64,000 bases of DNA from Spirochaetales bacterium (GTDB lineage Bacteria; Spirochaetota; Spirochaetia; Treponematales; Treponemataceae), in NCBI GenBank assembly GCA_030540405.1, contig JAUNWH010000006.1, forward strand, positions 1 to 64,000. The letters are read 5' to 3'. Positions 53,505 to 62,146 of this stretch are shown piece after piece (position 1 is the first letter of the stretch; each line of letters begins with the position of its first letter). The translations under genes and the position numbers were made by a program. A model generated the notes under the pieces. It was not told the origin of the DNA and did not search any database. It worked only from the letters and a program-made list of their open reading frames with translations.

Positions 53505-53651
53505 ATGGGTTCTAGCCAAAACAGAAAAATGTACAGGCGGAACAGACGGGAAGCCCTGCGGCATTACCGGGGATTCTGCGATTACATAAACAAGCAGAAG
53601 TTTATGAGGCGGCTGTTTTTTGCGTTTCATGTTATAAGGGGGAATCTATGA
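53505..53651 (+). CDS. Very small basic phage protein
   Basis: 48 residues, strongly basic (MYRRNRREALRHYRGF). GGAGG lies 8 nt upstream inside the previous gene. The stop overlaps the next start (ATGA). Tight packing supports it as real despite its length. Confidence 0.5.
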   Translation: MGSSQNRKMYRRNRREALRHYRGFCDYINKQKFMRRLFFAFHVIRGNL

Positions 53652-53884
53652 TTATTGACCAGAGGAACACAAATGCGGTTATACAGGCATTATGCAACAG
53701 AGGGCTGCAGGAAAAATCCCGGAAGCTGTTTGTCGAGTCTTCCCTGCCGGAAGTTGATTTGGAAAGCCTGCAAAGACAGATTGCAGACTTGAAGAACGAT
53801 CTGGATATTTTCAGCCGTGACATTGCGGAAGTTGAGCAGGATTACAAGGACGGAAAGTATGGACAAGAAAATTGTAAGGGCTGA
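53648..53884 (+). CDS. Small coiled-coil phage protein
   Basis: 78 residues; the C-terminal half (VDLESLQRQIADLKNDLDIF) is a likely coiled coil. Start preceded by AAGGGGG. It overlaps the HU gene by 26 nt. Confidence 0.55.
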   Translation: MIIDQRNTNAVIQALCNRGLQEKSRKLFVESSLPEVDLESLQRQIADLKNDLDIFSRDIAEVEQDYKDGKYGQENCKG

Positions 53885-54170
53885 TTTAGCCGAAGATTTG
53901 TACAGCGCTTATGGCGGCAGAATCAGGCGCGAGGATGCGGCGCGGATTGTCGGCCATATTTTTTTGAAAATGAAAAGCGAAATTGCGGACGGCAACGCGA
54001 TAGAAATACGCGGCTTCGGCACGTTCTACGCAAAAAAGCGCAGCGGCAGGAAAAATGTAAGAAATCCAAAGACAGGCGAGACAAAAGACGTTCCGCCACA
54101 TTATGCAGCCGTATTCAAACCGGGCATGGAGCTTAAAAAGACAATGCGTGAAATTAAGGCGGATTTGTAA
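53859..54170 (+). CDS. HU/IHF family DNA-binding protein, phage-borne
   Basis: 103 residues, full HU length. KIVRADLAEDLYSAYGGRIR, then EIRGFGTFYAKKRSGRKNVR and NPKTGETKDVPPHYAAVFKP show the dimerisation helices and the DNA-binding arm with the intercalating Pro. Next to the terminase genes it may bend DNA for packaging, as IHF does at cos sites (inference). The start follows GGACGGAAAG. Confidence 0.88.
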   Translation: MDKKIVRADLAEDLYSAYGGRIRREDAARIVGHIFLKMKSEIADGNAIEIRGFGTFYAKKRSGRKNVRNPKTGETKDVPPHYAAVFKPGMELKKTMREIKADL

Positions 54171-54186
54171 CTACTCACGTGAGTAG
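54171..54186. repeat. Prophage palindrome copy 1
   Basis: CTACTCACGTGAGTAG, a perfect 16-bp palindrome between the HU and terminase genes. It begins directly after the HU stop codon, and no T-run follows. Confidence 0.85.
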
Positions 54187-54197
54187 CCGGGCGGATT

Positions 54198-56183
54198 ATG
54201 GCACAGGTCAGAGTTACATTTGACGACATAGATTTTTTAATTGAGCAGTTCTCAAAACTAACGGCACAGCGAAGCTACAGGAAGCCGTCTGAATACATTG
54301 AAAGCGTGAGATACATTGACCGCGCGCTTTCTCCCTTTCCAGGCAAATTCAGCTATGACAAGTTTCCGTATTTTAGGGAAATTGTAGACCAGTTTGCGCC
54401 GGATTGCCCGACAAGGCGTGTTTATGTTATGAAGGGAAACCAGGTTGGAGCTACAACAGGACTACTTGAAAGCATAATGATGTATTACATTGGCGAAAAT
54501 CCTGCGCCGCAGCTTTATGTTTTGCCGGACGAAATGATGGCCCGTGATGCCGTAAACACTAAAATTGACCCGACAATAGACAACTGCGGATTGAGAAACC
54601 TTATTTTCAGCCAGACAAGAAAAGCGGCTGGCGCAAAGAATACAGGTGATACAGGATTAAAAAAGGAATATCCGGGCGGATATTTACACGCCGTTGGAGC
54701 CGGAAGCGGAAACCGTTTCAGAAACTTTTCCTACAAAATTGAACTTGTGGACGAAGCGGACGGAATGCAGGCAAAAGTAAAAGGCGAAGGTTCGATTTAT
54801 GATTTGGCGGTTGCACGTCTGGATGCCTACCCTACGAGCAGCAAACTTTTTATCGGTTCAACACCAACAGAAGAAAGAAGCAGCTTGATTGCAAAACTTT
54901 TCAGAAATGGAACAATGAAATACTTTTACGTTCCGTGCAAGTTTTGCGGCGAAATGCAGAAACTTGAATGGGCGGTCTGGAACGAAGACAAAACGGAACA
55001 GATAGGCGGCATTGTTTGGGAGAACAACGAAAACTTTGAGCCGATTTTAGAGACTGTCGGCTATAAATGCCCGTATTGCGGCGGCATTATGAAAAACTAC
55101 GACAAGGCAGTTATTGTTACTAAAGGTGAATGGCGGGCAAGTCAAAAGCCGATTCAGCCAAATACAGAAAGTTATCACATTACAGCTTTGTACAATCCGC
55201 CGGGAATGTTTTCTTGGGAAGATTACGTTAGCCAGTGGGCGGGATGCTGGGATATTAAGGCAAACAAGGTGCGCGACAAAGAACGCTACAGAGTTTTCCG
55301 CAACCTAAAACAAGGGCTTACTTTCCAGGAACAGAACGAGCAGATCAAGTATGAAAAGGCAGTCTTGCACAGACGTTTTGGTTTTGCGCGCGGCACGATT
55401 CCAAACAGGATGGCGCGAGAAGAAGCCGGAAGCCCGATTCTTATTCTTGTGTGTGCGGTCGATGTTCAGAAAAACGGCTTGTATGTTGACATAAAGGGCT
55501 TTGCCATGAACGGCGTTACATACACGATAGACTTTAAGTTTATTGAGGGTGCAACAGAGCAATTCGGCGGCCCGTGGGATGAGCTGGAACAGATTATTGA
55601 AAACGGCATTTTTACCGACGAAGACGGCTTAAACTACCGCATTGCAATGACGCTTGTTGATTCCGGCCATTATACGGATTGGGTTTATTCCTTTGTGGCA
55701 CGGTTTACGGCGGGTGTTTATGCTTCAAAAGGCATGGACTGGATCAAGGGCGGTGAAACTTACCAGCTTTTCAGCCGGGCAACGCTTGACCGAATAGGTT
55801 TGCCGCTTGCATACCATGTAAACACGGGAAAACTTAAAGACCGAATTTCAAACAGTATGAACGTCTTACGATGGAACGAAGGCGAGATGCAGCCGGCGTG
55901 GTTTCCGAACTTCCCGGAAAACTTTAGGGATGATTACTTTAAAATGTTTGAAGCGGAAGAAAAAGTTGAGGTCATAGACAAGAACACGGGGCAATGGCTA
56001 AAGACAATCTGGCGGGCAAAATTTGGCGCGCCCAACCACGGCTTTGATACATACGTTTACGCGTTGGCCGCTTTGGAGATTCTGGCAGATGACATTTGCA
56101 GAAGCGAAATCGGACTAAAGGCTTTGGATATGGGCGTTTTCTGGCGGTATGCAAAACAGAATCTTATTCCGAGGGAAAAATAA
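54198..56183 (+). CDS. Phage terminase large subunit, GpA family
   Basis: 661 residues; packaging ATPase and cos nuclease. The Walker A-like site is MKGNQVGATTG near residue 76. The Walker B-like site is IELVDEADG near 185. Zinc-binding pairs CKFC and CPYC lie near 250-300. In the C-terminal nuclease part, acidic residues lie in VCAVDVQKNGLYVDI and TLVDSGHYTDW. Length and layout match lambda GpA. It is followed within 4 nt by a broken methyltransferase gene. Confidence 0.9.
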   Translation: MAQVRVTFDDIDFLIEQFSKLTAQRSYRKPSEYIESVRYIDRALSPFPGKFSYDKFPYFREIVDQFAPDCPTRRVYVMKGNQVGATTGLLESIMMYYIGENPAPQLYVLPDEMMARDAVNTKIDPTIDNCGLRNLIFSQTRKAAGAKNTGDTGLKKEYPGGYLHAVGAGSGNRFRNFSYKIELVDEADGMQAKVKGEGSIYDLAVARLDAYPTSSKLFIGSTPTEERSSLIAKLFRNGTMKYFYVPCKFCGEMQKLEWAVWNEDKTEQIGGIVWENNENFEPILETVGYKCPYCGGIMKNYDKAVIVTKGEWRASQKPIQPNTESYHITALYNPPGMFSWEDYVSQWAGCWDIKANKVRDKERYRVFRNLKQGLTFQEQNEQIKYEKAVLHRRFGFARGTIPNRMAREEAGSPILILVCAVDVQKNGLYVDIKGFAMNGVTYTIDFKFIEGATEQFGGPWDELEQIIENGIFTDEDGLNYRIAMTLVDSGHYTDWVYSFVARFTAGVYASKGMDWIKGGETYQLFSRATLDRIGLPLAYHVNTGKLKDRISNSMNVLRWNEGEMQPAWFPNFPENFRDDYFKMFEAEEKVEVIDKNTGQWLKTIWRAKFGAPNHGFDTYVYALAALEILADDICRSEIGLKALDMGVFWRYAKQNLIPREK

Positions 56184-56187
56184 AAAA

Positions 56188-56944
56188 ATGAGAAGACAAG
56201 TTGCATATAACATGGACTGCATGGACTTAATGAAAATGCTGCCGGATAAAGAATTTGATTTGGCGATTGTTGACCCGCCCTATGGGGGAGGGGTACACGC
56301 CGCTTGCGGCGGACGGTTTGACCGATACGAGCCAAAAAAGAAAAAGGCAGAAGCAACGCCGTACAGGAAGTGTCTTTAGCAACGCCGAAGAAATCAAAGT
56401 AGAAAGAACAGGCGGAACATGGGCTGCAAAATACGGAAGCAAAGTTGCGCAATGGGATATTGCGCCGGATGATGAATATTTCAAAGAGCTTTTCAGAGTG
56501 AGCAAAAGGCAGATAATCTGGGGCGGAAATTATTTCAATCTGAGTGCAAGCCGCTGTTATTTAGTCTGGAGAAAAAGCAACATTCCGACAAAAGGCTTTT
56601 CGCTTGCGCCTGTTGAACTTGCATGGACAAGTCTAAACGAAAACGCGGCTTATTTTGAGTGCGGTTCAAACGGCGCAGAAGACGGAACGAGAATTCACCC
56701 GACACAAAAGCCGATTGCGCTATACACATGGATTTTGCACAGGTTCGCAAAACCCGGCGACAAGATTTTAGATACCCACTTAGGCAGCGGTTCAAGCAGA
56801 ATTGCGGCGCACGAAATGGGCTATGATTTTGTGGGATGCGAAAAGGACGCTGAATATTTCCTTTTGCAGGAAAAGCGTTTTAAAAGCTGGATTGCACAGC
56901 AAAGCCTTTTTGAAATGGACGGCGGGCAGCCAGTTTTATTCTAA
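56188..56944 (+). pseudogene. Phage N6-adenine DNA methyltransferase, frameshifted
   Basis: The first frame holds MRRQVAYNMDCMDLMKMLPD and the catalytic DPPY in AIVDPPYGGG, then stops at 56377-56379. The next frame (+1 relative) continues with RTGGTWAAKYG, WDIAPD and the SAM-binding block DTHLGSGSSRIAAHEMGY, then ends at 56942-56944. The break lies between about 56330 and 56380, near an A/AG-rich stretch. Intact relatives methylate adenine, often protecting phage DNA from restriction. Confidence 0.8.
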
Positions 56945-56953
56945 AAAAATGAA

Positions 56954-56985
56954 TGGCAACTACTCACGTGAGTGGTTGCCATTTT
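56954..56985. repeat. Prophage palindrome copy 2, terminator-like
   Basis: GGCAAC-TACTCACGTGAGT-GGTTGCC, extended by 6-bp outer arms and followed by ATTTTTA. It lies between the convergent methyltransferase remnant and hicB. Confidence 0.85.
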
Positions 56986-56992
56986 TAATGCT

Positions 56993-57385
56993 TTACGCGG
57001 TTATTGTTGCAGTAATACCAAGTTTTTTATACAAGGATTCCTGCAATGTTTGACTAAAATTGATTGCTGCTTTTTCAGCGCGAGCGGAAAGCCATTCTGG
57101 AAGAGTTACATTTTTTCTTACAAACTTGCCGCTGTTTGATATATCGCAGGAAATGTAAGTTGAAAAATCACCTTCCTTTGCATGAATACTTGTGATTGTA
57201 CTCGCTTCTGGAAGATTGCCGCCTTTTTCAAGAACTGAAATGACATAACCTTCAAGTGCTTCTTTTGCGTTTTCCACAATCTCTAATTCTGTATCACCCT
57301 GCGAGAAGCAACCGTCTAAATCTGGAAATTCACACCAATAGCCGCCGTCTTCAAAGTGGCAGATTGCCGGATAAACAATATTCAT
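56993..57385 (-). CDS. hicB: HicB-family antitoxin
   Basis: 130 residues. The N-terminal HicB fold (MNIVYPAICHFEDGGYWCEF, DLDGCFSQGDTELEIVENAK) is followed by a C-terminal DNA-binding part (KNVTLPEWLSARAEKAAINF, then FSQTLQESLYKKLGI) of the ribbon-helix-helix/arc type. It neutralises HicA and represses the operon. AAGGAG precedes the start. It lies second in the hicAB operon. Confidence 0.88.
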   Translation of the reverse strand: MNIVYPAICHFEDGGYWCEFPDLDGCFSQGDTELEIVENAKEALEGYVISVLEKGGNLPEASTITSIHAKEGDFSTYISCDISNSGKFVRKNVTLPEWLSARAEKAAINFSQTLQESLYKKLGITATITA

Positions 57386-57424
57386 AAATCTATACTCCTT
57401 GCGGGCTTGCGCCCGCTTTTGCTT

Positions 57425-57601
57425 TTACTTTAGGCCTGCTTTTTTTAGGATTGCGGTTTCTAACCCTTTTTTCAAATCCTTGCCGTGGATCGGCAGGGAT
57501 ATTGTCTGTTTGTCTTTTATCAAGATGTAGTGGCTGCCGTTTATTCGGTCTAGCAACCAGCCATTTTTTTGTAAAAGACTTAAAAGCTCCTTGTCTTTCA
57601 T
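57425..57601 (-). CDS. hicA: HicA-family mRNA interferase toxin
   Basis: 58 residues; double-stranded-RBD-like fold. KELLSLLQKNGWLLDRINGS is followed by the catalytic His in GSHYILIK and by LPIHGKDLKKGLETAILKKAG. The start at MKDKE is the conserved one. It has no Shine-Dalgarno; TATAAT-like bases precede it, so it may be leaderless. It is first in the operon. Confidence 0.88.
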   Translation of the reverse strand: MKDKELLSLLQKNGWLLDRINGSHYILIKDKQTISLPIHGKDLKKGLETAILKKAGLK

Positions 57602-57610
57602 ACTTATAAT

Positions 57611-57633
57611 ATAATACACATTATGCGTATTAT
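57611..57633 (-). promoter_or_regulatory. hicAB operator/promoter
   Basis: An interrupted palindrome with arms ATAATACACAT and ATGCGTATTAT (one mismatch) lies 10 nt upstream of hicA and overlaps a TATTATA-type -10. It is the expected site for HicB autorepression. Confidence 0.6.
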
Positions 57634-57667
57634 CAAGAGGAAAAACAAAAATATTTGCAAAAAAAAA

Positions 57668-57687
57668 GACTACTCACGTGAGTAGTC
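57668..57687. repeat. Prophage palindrome copy 3
   Basis: GACTACTCACGTGAGTAGTC, flanked by A-runs on both sides, so on the minus strand it resembles a terminator upstream of hicAB. Confidence 0.85.
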
Positions 57688-57697
57688 GAAAAAAAAA

Positions 57698-57820
57698 CTA
57701 AATAATCGGCTGGCCAGTTGCGTTGTCGATAAACTTTATTTCAAGGTGAGAATCCAAAGCGGCGGCGATTTTTTCCAAATCTTCGTTGCTAAATAAGCCA
57801 GAGAAAGAAACCGCTGGCAG
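57698..57820 (-). pseudogene. C-terminal remnant of a small phage protein
   Basis: A 40-codon open stretch without a start, reading ...VSFSGLFSNEDLEKIAAALD through DSHLEIKFIDNATGQPII and a stop. It looks like the end of a helix-turn-helix regulator or antitoxin truncated at about 57820, where the methyltransferase remnant begins on the other strand. No certain family. Confidence 0.4.
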
Positions 57821-57828
57821 CTACAACA

Positions 57829-58412
57829 ATGCGCCGGATTGAATACGGCATTAAAGAATTCTGGGGAGATGCAGCAGTTCCTTTTATTGCCCGGCTGTAC
57901 GGGCAGTCAAAAGCTGAAAGCATAGAAAAACCTCTTTCAACGATTTCTTGCAGCGGCGCACATCACATGCTTATTACACCCTTTTTATGCAGATACAACA
58001 AAGGAAACAACAGAGTTCATTCAATCAATGAGCCAGTGCCTACTTTGGACTGTTCAAACAGGAAACTAAGCGAGCCACTTTCTACAATCTGCACAAAACA
58101 GGAACATTGCCTGGTTTCGCCAATGTTGATTCAGTATTACGGAAATGGCCATGCAGTTTCATTAAAAGAGCCGATTCCAACACTTACAACAAAAGACAGA
58201 TACGCACTTATTGGAACTGATAAATACGGAATTGAACTAGGCTTTAGGATGCTGCAACCGAAAGAGCTTGCGGCGGCTACAGGATTCCCCGAAGACTATA
58301 TTTTTACAGGACAAAAGTTGATGTTGTCAAGCAGATAGGAAATGCCGTTCCGCCTAATTTTGCACGGGCGTTGTTCGGTCAGATTCTCAAAGAATCAACA
58401 AATGAAAAATGA
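57829..58412 (+). pseudogene. Phage C5-cytosine DNA methyltransferase remnant
   Basis: Only the C-terminal half is present: target-recognition repeats (ESIEKPLSTISCSGAHHMLI; PIPTLTTKDRYALIG), then FRMLQPKELAAATGFPEDY. A frameshift near 58320 separates this from VDVVKQIGNAVPPNFARALF, the conserved last motif. The catalytic PCQ block and SAM site are missing. It is doubly broken, hence inactive. Confidence 0.8.
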
Positions 58413-58446
58413 TTGACACTTTTCTAGTTATGGATAGAATAAAGGC

Positions 58447-58650
58447 ATGACAGAGGCAGATGGCGAAAAGATTAAAAAGAGCGGACGCGGCGGGGCAAGA
58501 CCTGGAGCAGGAAGAAAACCTACAGGGTCGCTTAAAATCCAAATCCGGGTAAGTTCGGAAGAAATGGAGCTGATAAAAAAGACTGCGGCTGAAAATGGAA
58601 TTGCAACGGCGAAATTCTGTAAAAATGCGGTTATGGAAAAAGTAAGATAG
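58447..58650 (+). CDS. Small GGARPGAGRKP-type phage protein
   Basis: 67 residues; basic N-terminus with SGRGGARPGAGRKPTG, then a ribbon-helix-helix-like part (LKIQIRVSSEEMELIKKTAA). Such proteins occur widely on phages and plasmids and are likely DNA-binding. Preceded by a GATAGAAT -10-like element and a weak ribosome site. Confidence 0.6.
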   Translation: MTEADGEKIKKSGRGGARPGAGRKPTGSLKIQIRVSSEEMELIKKTAAENGIATAKFCKNAVMEKVR

Positions 58651-58736
58651 TTTTTGACTGTTGATTATTTGTTGAAAACTTAACTAAACGGCGGTATTCA
58701 GATGTTTTAAGCCGTGGACAAATCAAACTTTTTGAA

Positions 58737-58787
58737 GGGCTATTACTCACGTGAGTAGTAGCCCTTTTTCTTTTTTCGGTATAGCGA
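58737..58787 (+). repeat. Prophage palindrome copy 4 within a 51-bp exact repeat
   Basis: GGGCTATTACTCACGTGAGT and its complement arm ending AGTAGTAGCCC are followed by TTTTTCTTTTTT and CGGTATAGCGA. The whole 51 bp recurs identically at 59680-59730. It is a good terminator, possibly followed by a promoter. Confidence 0.85.
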
Positions 58788-58815
58788 CAATTCAAAATCC
58801 TGCTATTCTGTAATC

Positions 58816-59484
58816 ATGGCAACGAAAATATTTTCTTCACTAAAAGAAGTTACAGAAGATGTCAATAAAAGATTTGTCAAAGCAGGAATAAACACCGTAA
58901 ACATTGTAGCAGCCACGGCACGAAATAATGCAATTCGGAATATACAAAGCAACTTTACACTGCGCAATAATTTCACTGTATCCGGCGTAAAATTCACAAA
59001 ATGCGGGGCAAATGTAAAAACTTTGTCTGAAATTTCTTCGGAAACCGGCATAGATGAAAGACGCGGTTATATGGCAAGACAGGAAGAAGGGGGCGTGAGA
59101 AAAAGCTCTTCTGGGGCCAATCTTGTTATTCCGCATACAAGAGCAAGAAAAGGACAAAGCAATTCAGGGCTTATTTCTTCCCGTTACAAATACGCCACCA
59201 TTAAGCAAAATTTAAAAAGACGGCAAGACGGTTCTAAAATGGCACTTGCGGTTGCAGCGTTTAACGCTGCACAAAATAGGGGCTTTATAAGAATTGACAA
59301 CACTATTTTTCAAGTTTCAAAATTTGAGCCAAAGGGTGACAATCGAATGTTTATTGCAAAACCTGTATTGAATTTAAAATTTAATTCAACTGTCACGCCT
59401 AAAAAAGAATGGCTAAGACCTGCCAGCGAAAAAGCGGCAAATCTTATGCAGAGAATCTTTAACAGTGAGATGGATAAACTTTAA
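58816..59484 (+). CDS. Phage structural-type protein, unknown
   Basis: 222 residues. The start is preceded by no clear ribosome site. The N-terminus (AAATARNNAIRNIQSNFTLR; the first residues run IVAATARNNAIRN) and middle (GYMARQEEGG, LVIPHTRARKGQ) resemble minor tail or tail-completion proteins of the HK97-gp10 type in layout only. It is flanked by the two copies of the 51-bp repeat, so it may be an inserted cassette. Confidence 0.5.
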   Translation: MATKIFSSLKEVTEDVNKRFVKAGINTVNIVAATARNNAIRNIQSNFTLRNNFTVSGVKFTKCGANVKTLSEISSETGIDERRGYMARQEEGGVRKSSSGANLVIPHTRARKGQSNSGLISSRYKYATIKQNLKRRQDGSKMALAVAAFNAAQNRGFIRIDNTIFQVSKFEPKGDNRMFIAKPVLNLKFNSTVTPKKEWLRPASEKAANLMQRIFNSEMDKL

Positions 59485-59582
59485 TTTTTTAAGCTGTTTA
59501 CAATTTTATTGAAAACAGCGTCTTTTTCAGAAGTTTGTTTATCAATGCCATACAACCGTGAAACAACCTTTTCAAAGTTCAT
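59481..59582 (-). CDS. Possible very small minus-strand protein
   Basis: 33 codons, MNFEKVVSRLYGIDKQTSEK and on to KIVNSLKN, preceded by GAAGAAGAG. Its stop overlaps the stop of the 222-residue gene. It could instead be the tail of a decayed gene. Confidence 0.3.
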   Translation of the reverse strand: MNFEKVVSRLYGIDKQTSEKDAVFNKIVNSLKN

Positions 59583-59679
59583 ACACTCTTCTTCTTTCCA
59601 GGTGCTTTTTACAGTATTTTAGATTATTTATCAATAACTTTTATTCAAAAAAAATATTTAATGCACCTGCTTTTTTCTA

Positions 59680-59730
59680 GGGCTATTACTCACGTGAGTA
59701 GTAGCCCTTTTTCTTTTTTCGGTATAGCGA
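59680..59730 (+). repeat. Prophage palindrome copy 5 within the second 51-bp exact repeat
   Basis: Identical to 58737-58787. CGGTATAGCGA ends 10 nt before the GTG start of the next gene. Confidence 0.85.
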
Positions 59731-59740
59731 GTTTGAGCGG

Positions 59741-60070
59741 GTGGCGGTTATTCTTGAAAATATGTTATTACCGGGCGCAGAAAAATACCTTAACAAGGAC
59801 AGTCACGATTTATGGAAAGACCAGCTTGCAAACGACAGGCTGATTCTGGGCGAGATTGACGCGGCCATTGCTTATTTTAATTCACCGGAAGGCGCGGACG
59901 GAATCGCCGAATACACGATTGACACCGGGCAGGACAGGCAGACGGTGAAAAGAACTGATATTAGCAATTTAATGAGCTGGCGGTCAAAGCTGATTACAGA
60001 GATTGCACAGCTTGAACGGTCGCTGGGCATGAACGGATGCGCGGCACGGCGCATTGTTCCGGGGTATTAA
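59741..60070 (+). CDS. Probable phage head-tail joining protein
   Basis: 109 residues, starting at GTG (an ATG at 59762 is the alternative). YTIDTGQDRQTVKRTDISNL, then MSWRSKLITEIAQLERSL matches the layout of gpW-like head-completion proteins. It lies directly before the portal, where these genes usually sit in lambda-like phages. Confidence 0.6.
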   Translation: MAVILENMLLPGAEKYLNKDSHDLWKDQLANDRLILGEIDAAIAYFNSPEGADGIAEYTIDTGQDRQTVKRTDISNLMSWRSKLITEIAQLERSLGMNGCAARRIVPGY

Positions 60071-60071
60071 A

Positions 60072-61724
60072 ATGATTGAGAAGACACTTGATAATTACAA
60101 CCTGTATTTAATGGATTTAGCGCAGGATGCCTGGAACGGTTCAAAGTTTGAAGGAAGTTTCGGGCCAATTACTGATTTTGCTTTTGTTGATTACTGGACG
60201 CTGCGCAAGCGTTCCTTGCGTTTATTCAAAGAAAACCTGTATGCAAAAGGTATTATCCGCCGTTTAATTTGGAATGAGATTCACACGGGGCTTGTTGCTG
60301 CCCCTATGCCTGTTGGGTCTGTTATCTGGTCAAAAAAGAGCGAAGACGAACAGGAAGAAAAAGCCACTGATTACGCAGAAAAGTTTTCCACAGAGTTTGA
60401 TTTATACGCTTCTACCCCGGCGGTTTTTGATTGGGGAAAAAAACAGAATTTTGGAGCGTTCCAAGAACAAGTTCGTTTTGAAAGTCTTGTATGCGGTGAC
60501 GGCATTATTATTTCCAGAATCGACAACAAAACAGGCTTGCCGCGCTGGCAGTGGGTAAACGGCGACAACATAAGAACGCCGGACAACTATTCGCCAAAGG
60601 GCGGAAATTTCATCAAGCACGGCGTTGAGTTTGACAAATACGGAAAGAAGGTCGCTTTTCACATTCGCACGGAAATTAACGGCGATATTCATTTTGAGCG
60701 CGTACCGACAAGGGGCGAAAAATCGGGGCGGCTTATAAGCTGGATGGTTTACGGCAGCGAAACACTTTTGGACGATACGCGCGGCGAGCCTTTTCTTGCA
60801 GACACTCTTTACATGCTCAAAGAACTTGACCGCTACCGCGATGCAGAAACACGGGCTGCGGTCATTAACGCAATGCTTGCTTTCTTTGTGGAGCGGTCGC
60901 AGGAAAGTACAAAAGGTGCGCGGCCTAGTGACGGCCTGGCAAGATTGCGCCCTACAGTGGGAGCAGGCCCGGCAGAACCAGAAAACTACAATCCGATTCC
61001 AGACAAAAAACTTGGCGATGACTTACGGGAAATGAGACCCGGAACTTTTTTTGACGATTTAGATCCGGGGCAGAGGATTGTAAGCCCTGCAACAAACCGC
61101 CCGAATGTGAATTACCGCACTTTTGAAGAAGCGATTCTTTCCGGGCTTGCATGGACGCACGGAATACCGCCGGAAATCTTAATGCTGAAATTTGGCAACA
61201 ACTATTCAGCTTCAAGACAAGCAAACAATGAATTTGAAGTTTATCTTAGCCGCCAGATAAAAAAGAATGCGGATGCTTTCTGTCAGAATATTTACAACGC
61301 TTTTATCACGCAGGCGATTTTGCAGGGGCAGCTTGACGCGCCGGGATTCTTACAGGCTTACGGCGATGTTACAAAGTGGCGTGTTGTTTCGGCATGGACA
61401 CAATGCACATGGCTTGGACTTAGCCGCCCTAGCGTTGACCGTGAAAAAGAAATTAGAGCCAGCCAACTTGCCGTTGACAACGGATTTTCTACTTTTGACA
61501 AGGAAGCGTTACGCAACAGCGGCATGACGTTAAAACAGGTTTTGCAACAGCAGAAAAAAGAGCGAGCTTTGATGAAGCGCACGGGCTTTATTCCGCATGT
61601 GGACGAAAACAACAACGGAGAGCCAGCCTACACCAACATTGACGCGGAAACAATCAACGATGAAAGCGAACTGAACGGCAGTACAAGCCCTTCTTCTAAC
61701 GGCGGTACAGGGAGCAAGGAATGA
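60072..61724 (+). CDS. Phage portal protein, lambda GpB family
   Basis: 550 residues; forms the dodecameric DNA gate at one capsid vertex. WTLRKRSLRLFKENLYAKGI, GDGIIISRI, LAWTHGIPPEILMLKFGNNY and SASRQANNEFEVYLSRQI are typical of lambda-type portals, with a disordered Gly/Ser-rich tail. The start matches the conserved N-terminus. It overlaps the next gene by 4 nt. Confidence 0.85.
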   Translation: MIEKTLDNYNLYLMDLAQDAWNGSKFEGSFGPITDFAFVDYWTLRKRSLRLFKENLYAKGIIRRLIWNEIHTGLVAAPMPVGSVIWSKKSEDEQEEKATDYAEKFSTEFDLYASTPAVFDWGKKQNFGAFQEQVRFESLVCGDGIIISRIDNKTGLPRWQWVNGDNIRTPDNYSPKGGNFIKHGVEFDKYGKKVAFHIRTEINGDIHFERVPTRGEKSGRLISWMVYGSETLLDDTRGEPFLADTLYMLKELDRYRDAETRAAVINAMLAFFVERSQESTKGARPSDGLARLRPTVGAGPAEPENYNPIPDKKLGDDLREMRPGTFFDDLDPGQRIVSPATNRPNVNYRTFEEAILSGLAWTHGIPPEILMLKFGNNYSASRQANNEFEVYLSRQIKKNADAFCQNIYNAFITQAILQGQLDAPGFLQAYGDVTKWRVVSAWTQCTWLGLSRPSVDREKEIRASQLAVDNGFSTFDKEALRNSGMTLKQVLQQQKKERALMKRTGFIPHVDENNNGEPAYTNIDAETINDESELNGSTSPSSNGGTGSKE

Positions 61725-62146
61725 ACGGCATGGAAGATTTGATTATACAAGAGCCGGAAGACAAGGCACTTGAAGCAATGGAAAAACAGCAGCTTGTAAG
61801 CGTGATTATTGACCAGCAGAAGGAACTTAACAGGATTCGCGGGCTTCTGGAACTTGAAAAGAAAAATTGCGAGCGATTCAGAAACGGTTATTACATGCTT
61901 GCGCACTTTGACTGGATAATTACAAACGAACGTCTTAAAAAAGAATGGCGGAACGCGAAAATAACACCGCCTTCTGATAGTTCTATGAAATGGGTTTGCA
62001 GTTTTGGCAGTGTGGAAACAGCGGCTTTTTATGACGGTGAATGCTGGTGGACTGAAAAGCACGAAAAAATCAATGTGAAGGTGTGGCAGCATTTGCCGCA
62101 TTATTCTGAGAAGACAGGAGAGGACAAGGAATGTGGGATGCGGTAG
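61721..62146 (+). CDS. Phage protein of unknown function
   Basis: 141 residues. An N-terminal coiled coil (about 20-50: IDQQKELNRIRGLLELEKKN) precedes a Trp-rich C-terminal part (MKWVCSFGS, ECWWTEKHEK, KVWQHLPHY). Start by ATGA overlap with the portal gene; MEDL at 61730 is possible. No family recognised. Confidence 0.5.
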   Translation: MNGMEDLIIQEPEDKALEAMEKQQLVSVIIDQQKELNRIRGLLELEKKNCERFRNGYYMLAHFDWIITNERLKKEWRNAKITPPSDSSMKWVCSFGSVETAAFYDGECWWTEKHEKINVKVWQHLPHYSEKTGEDKECGMR

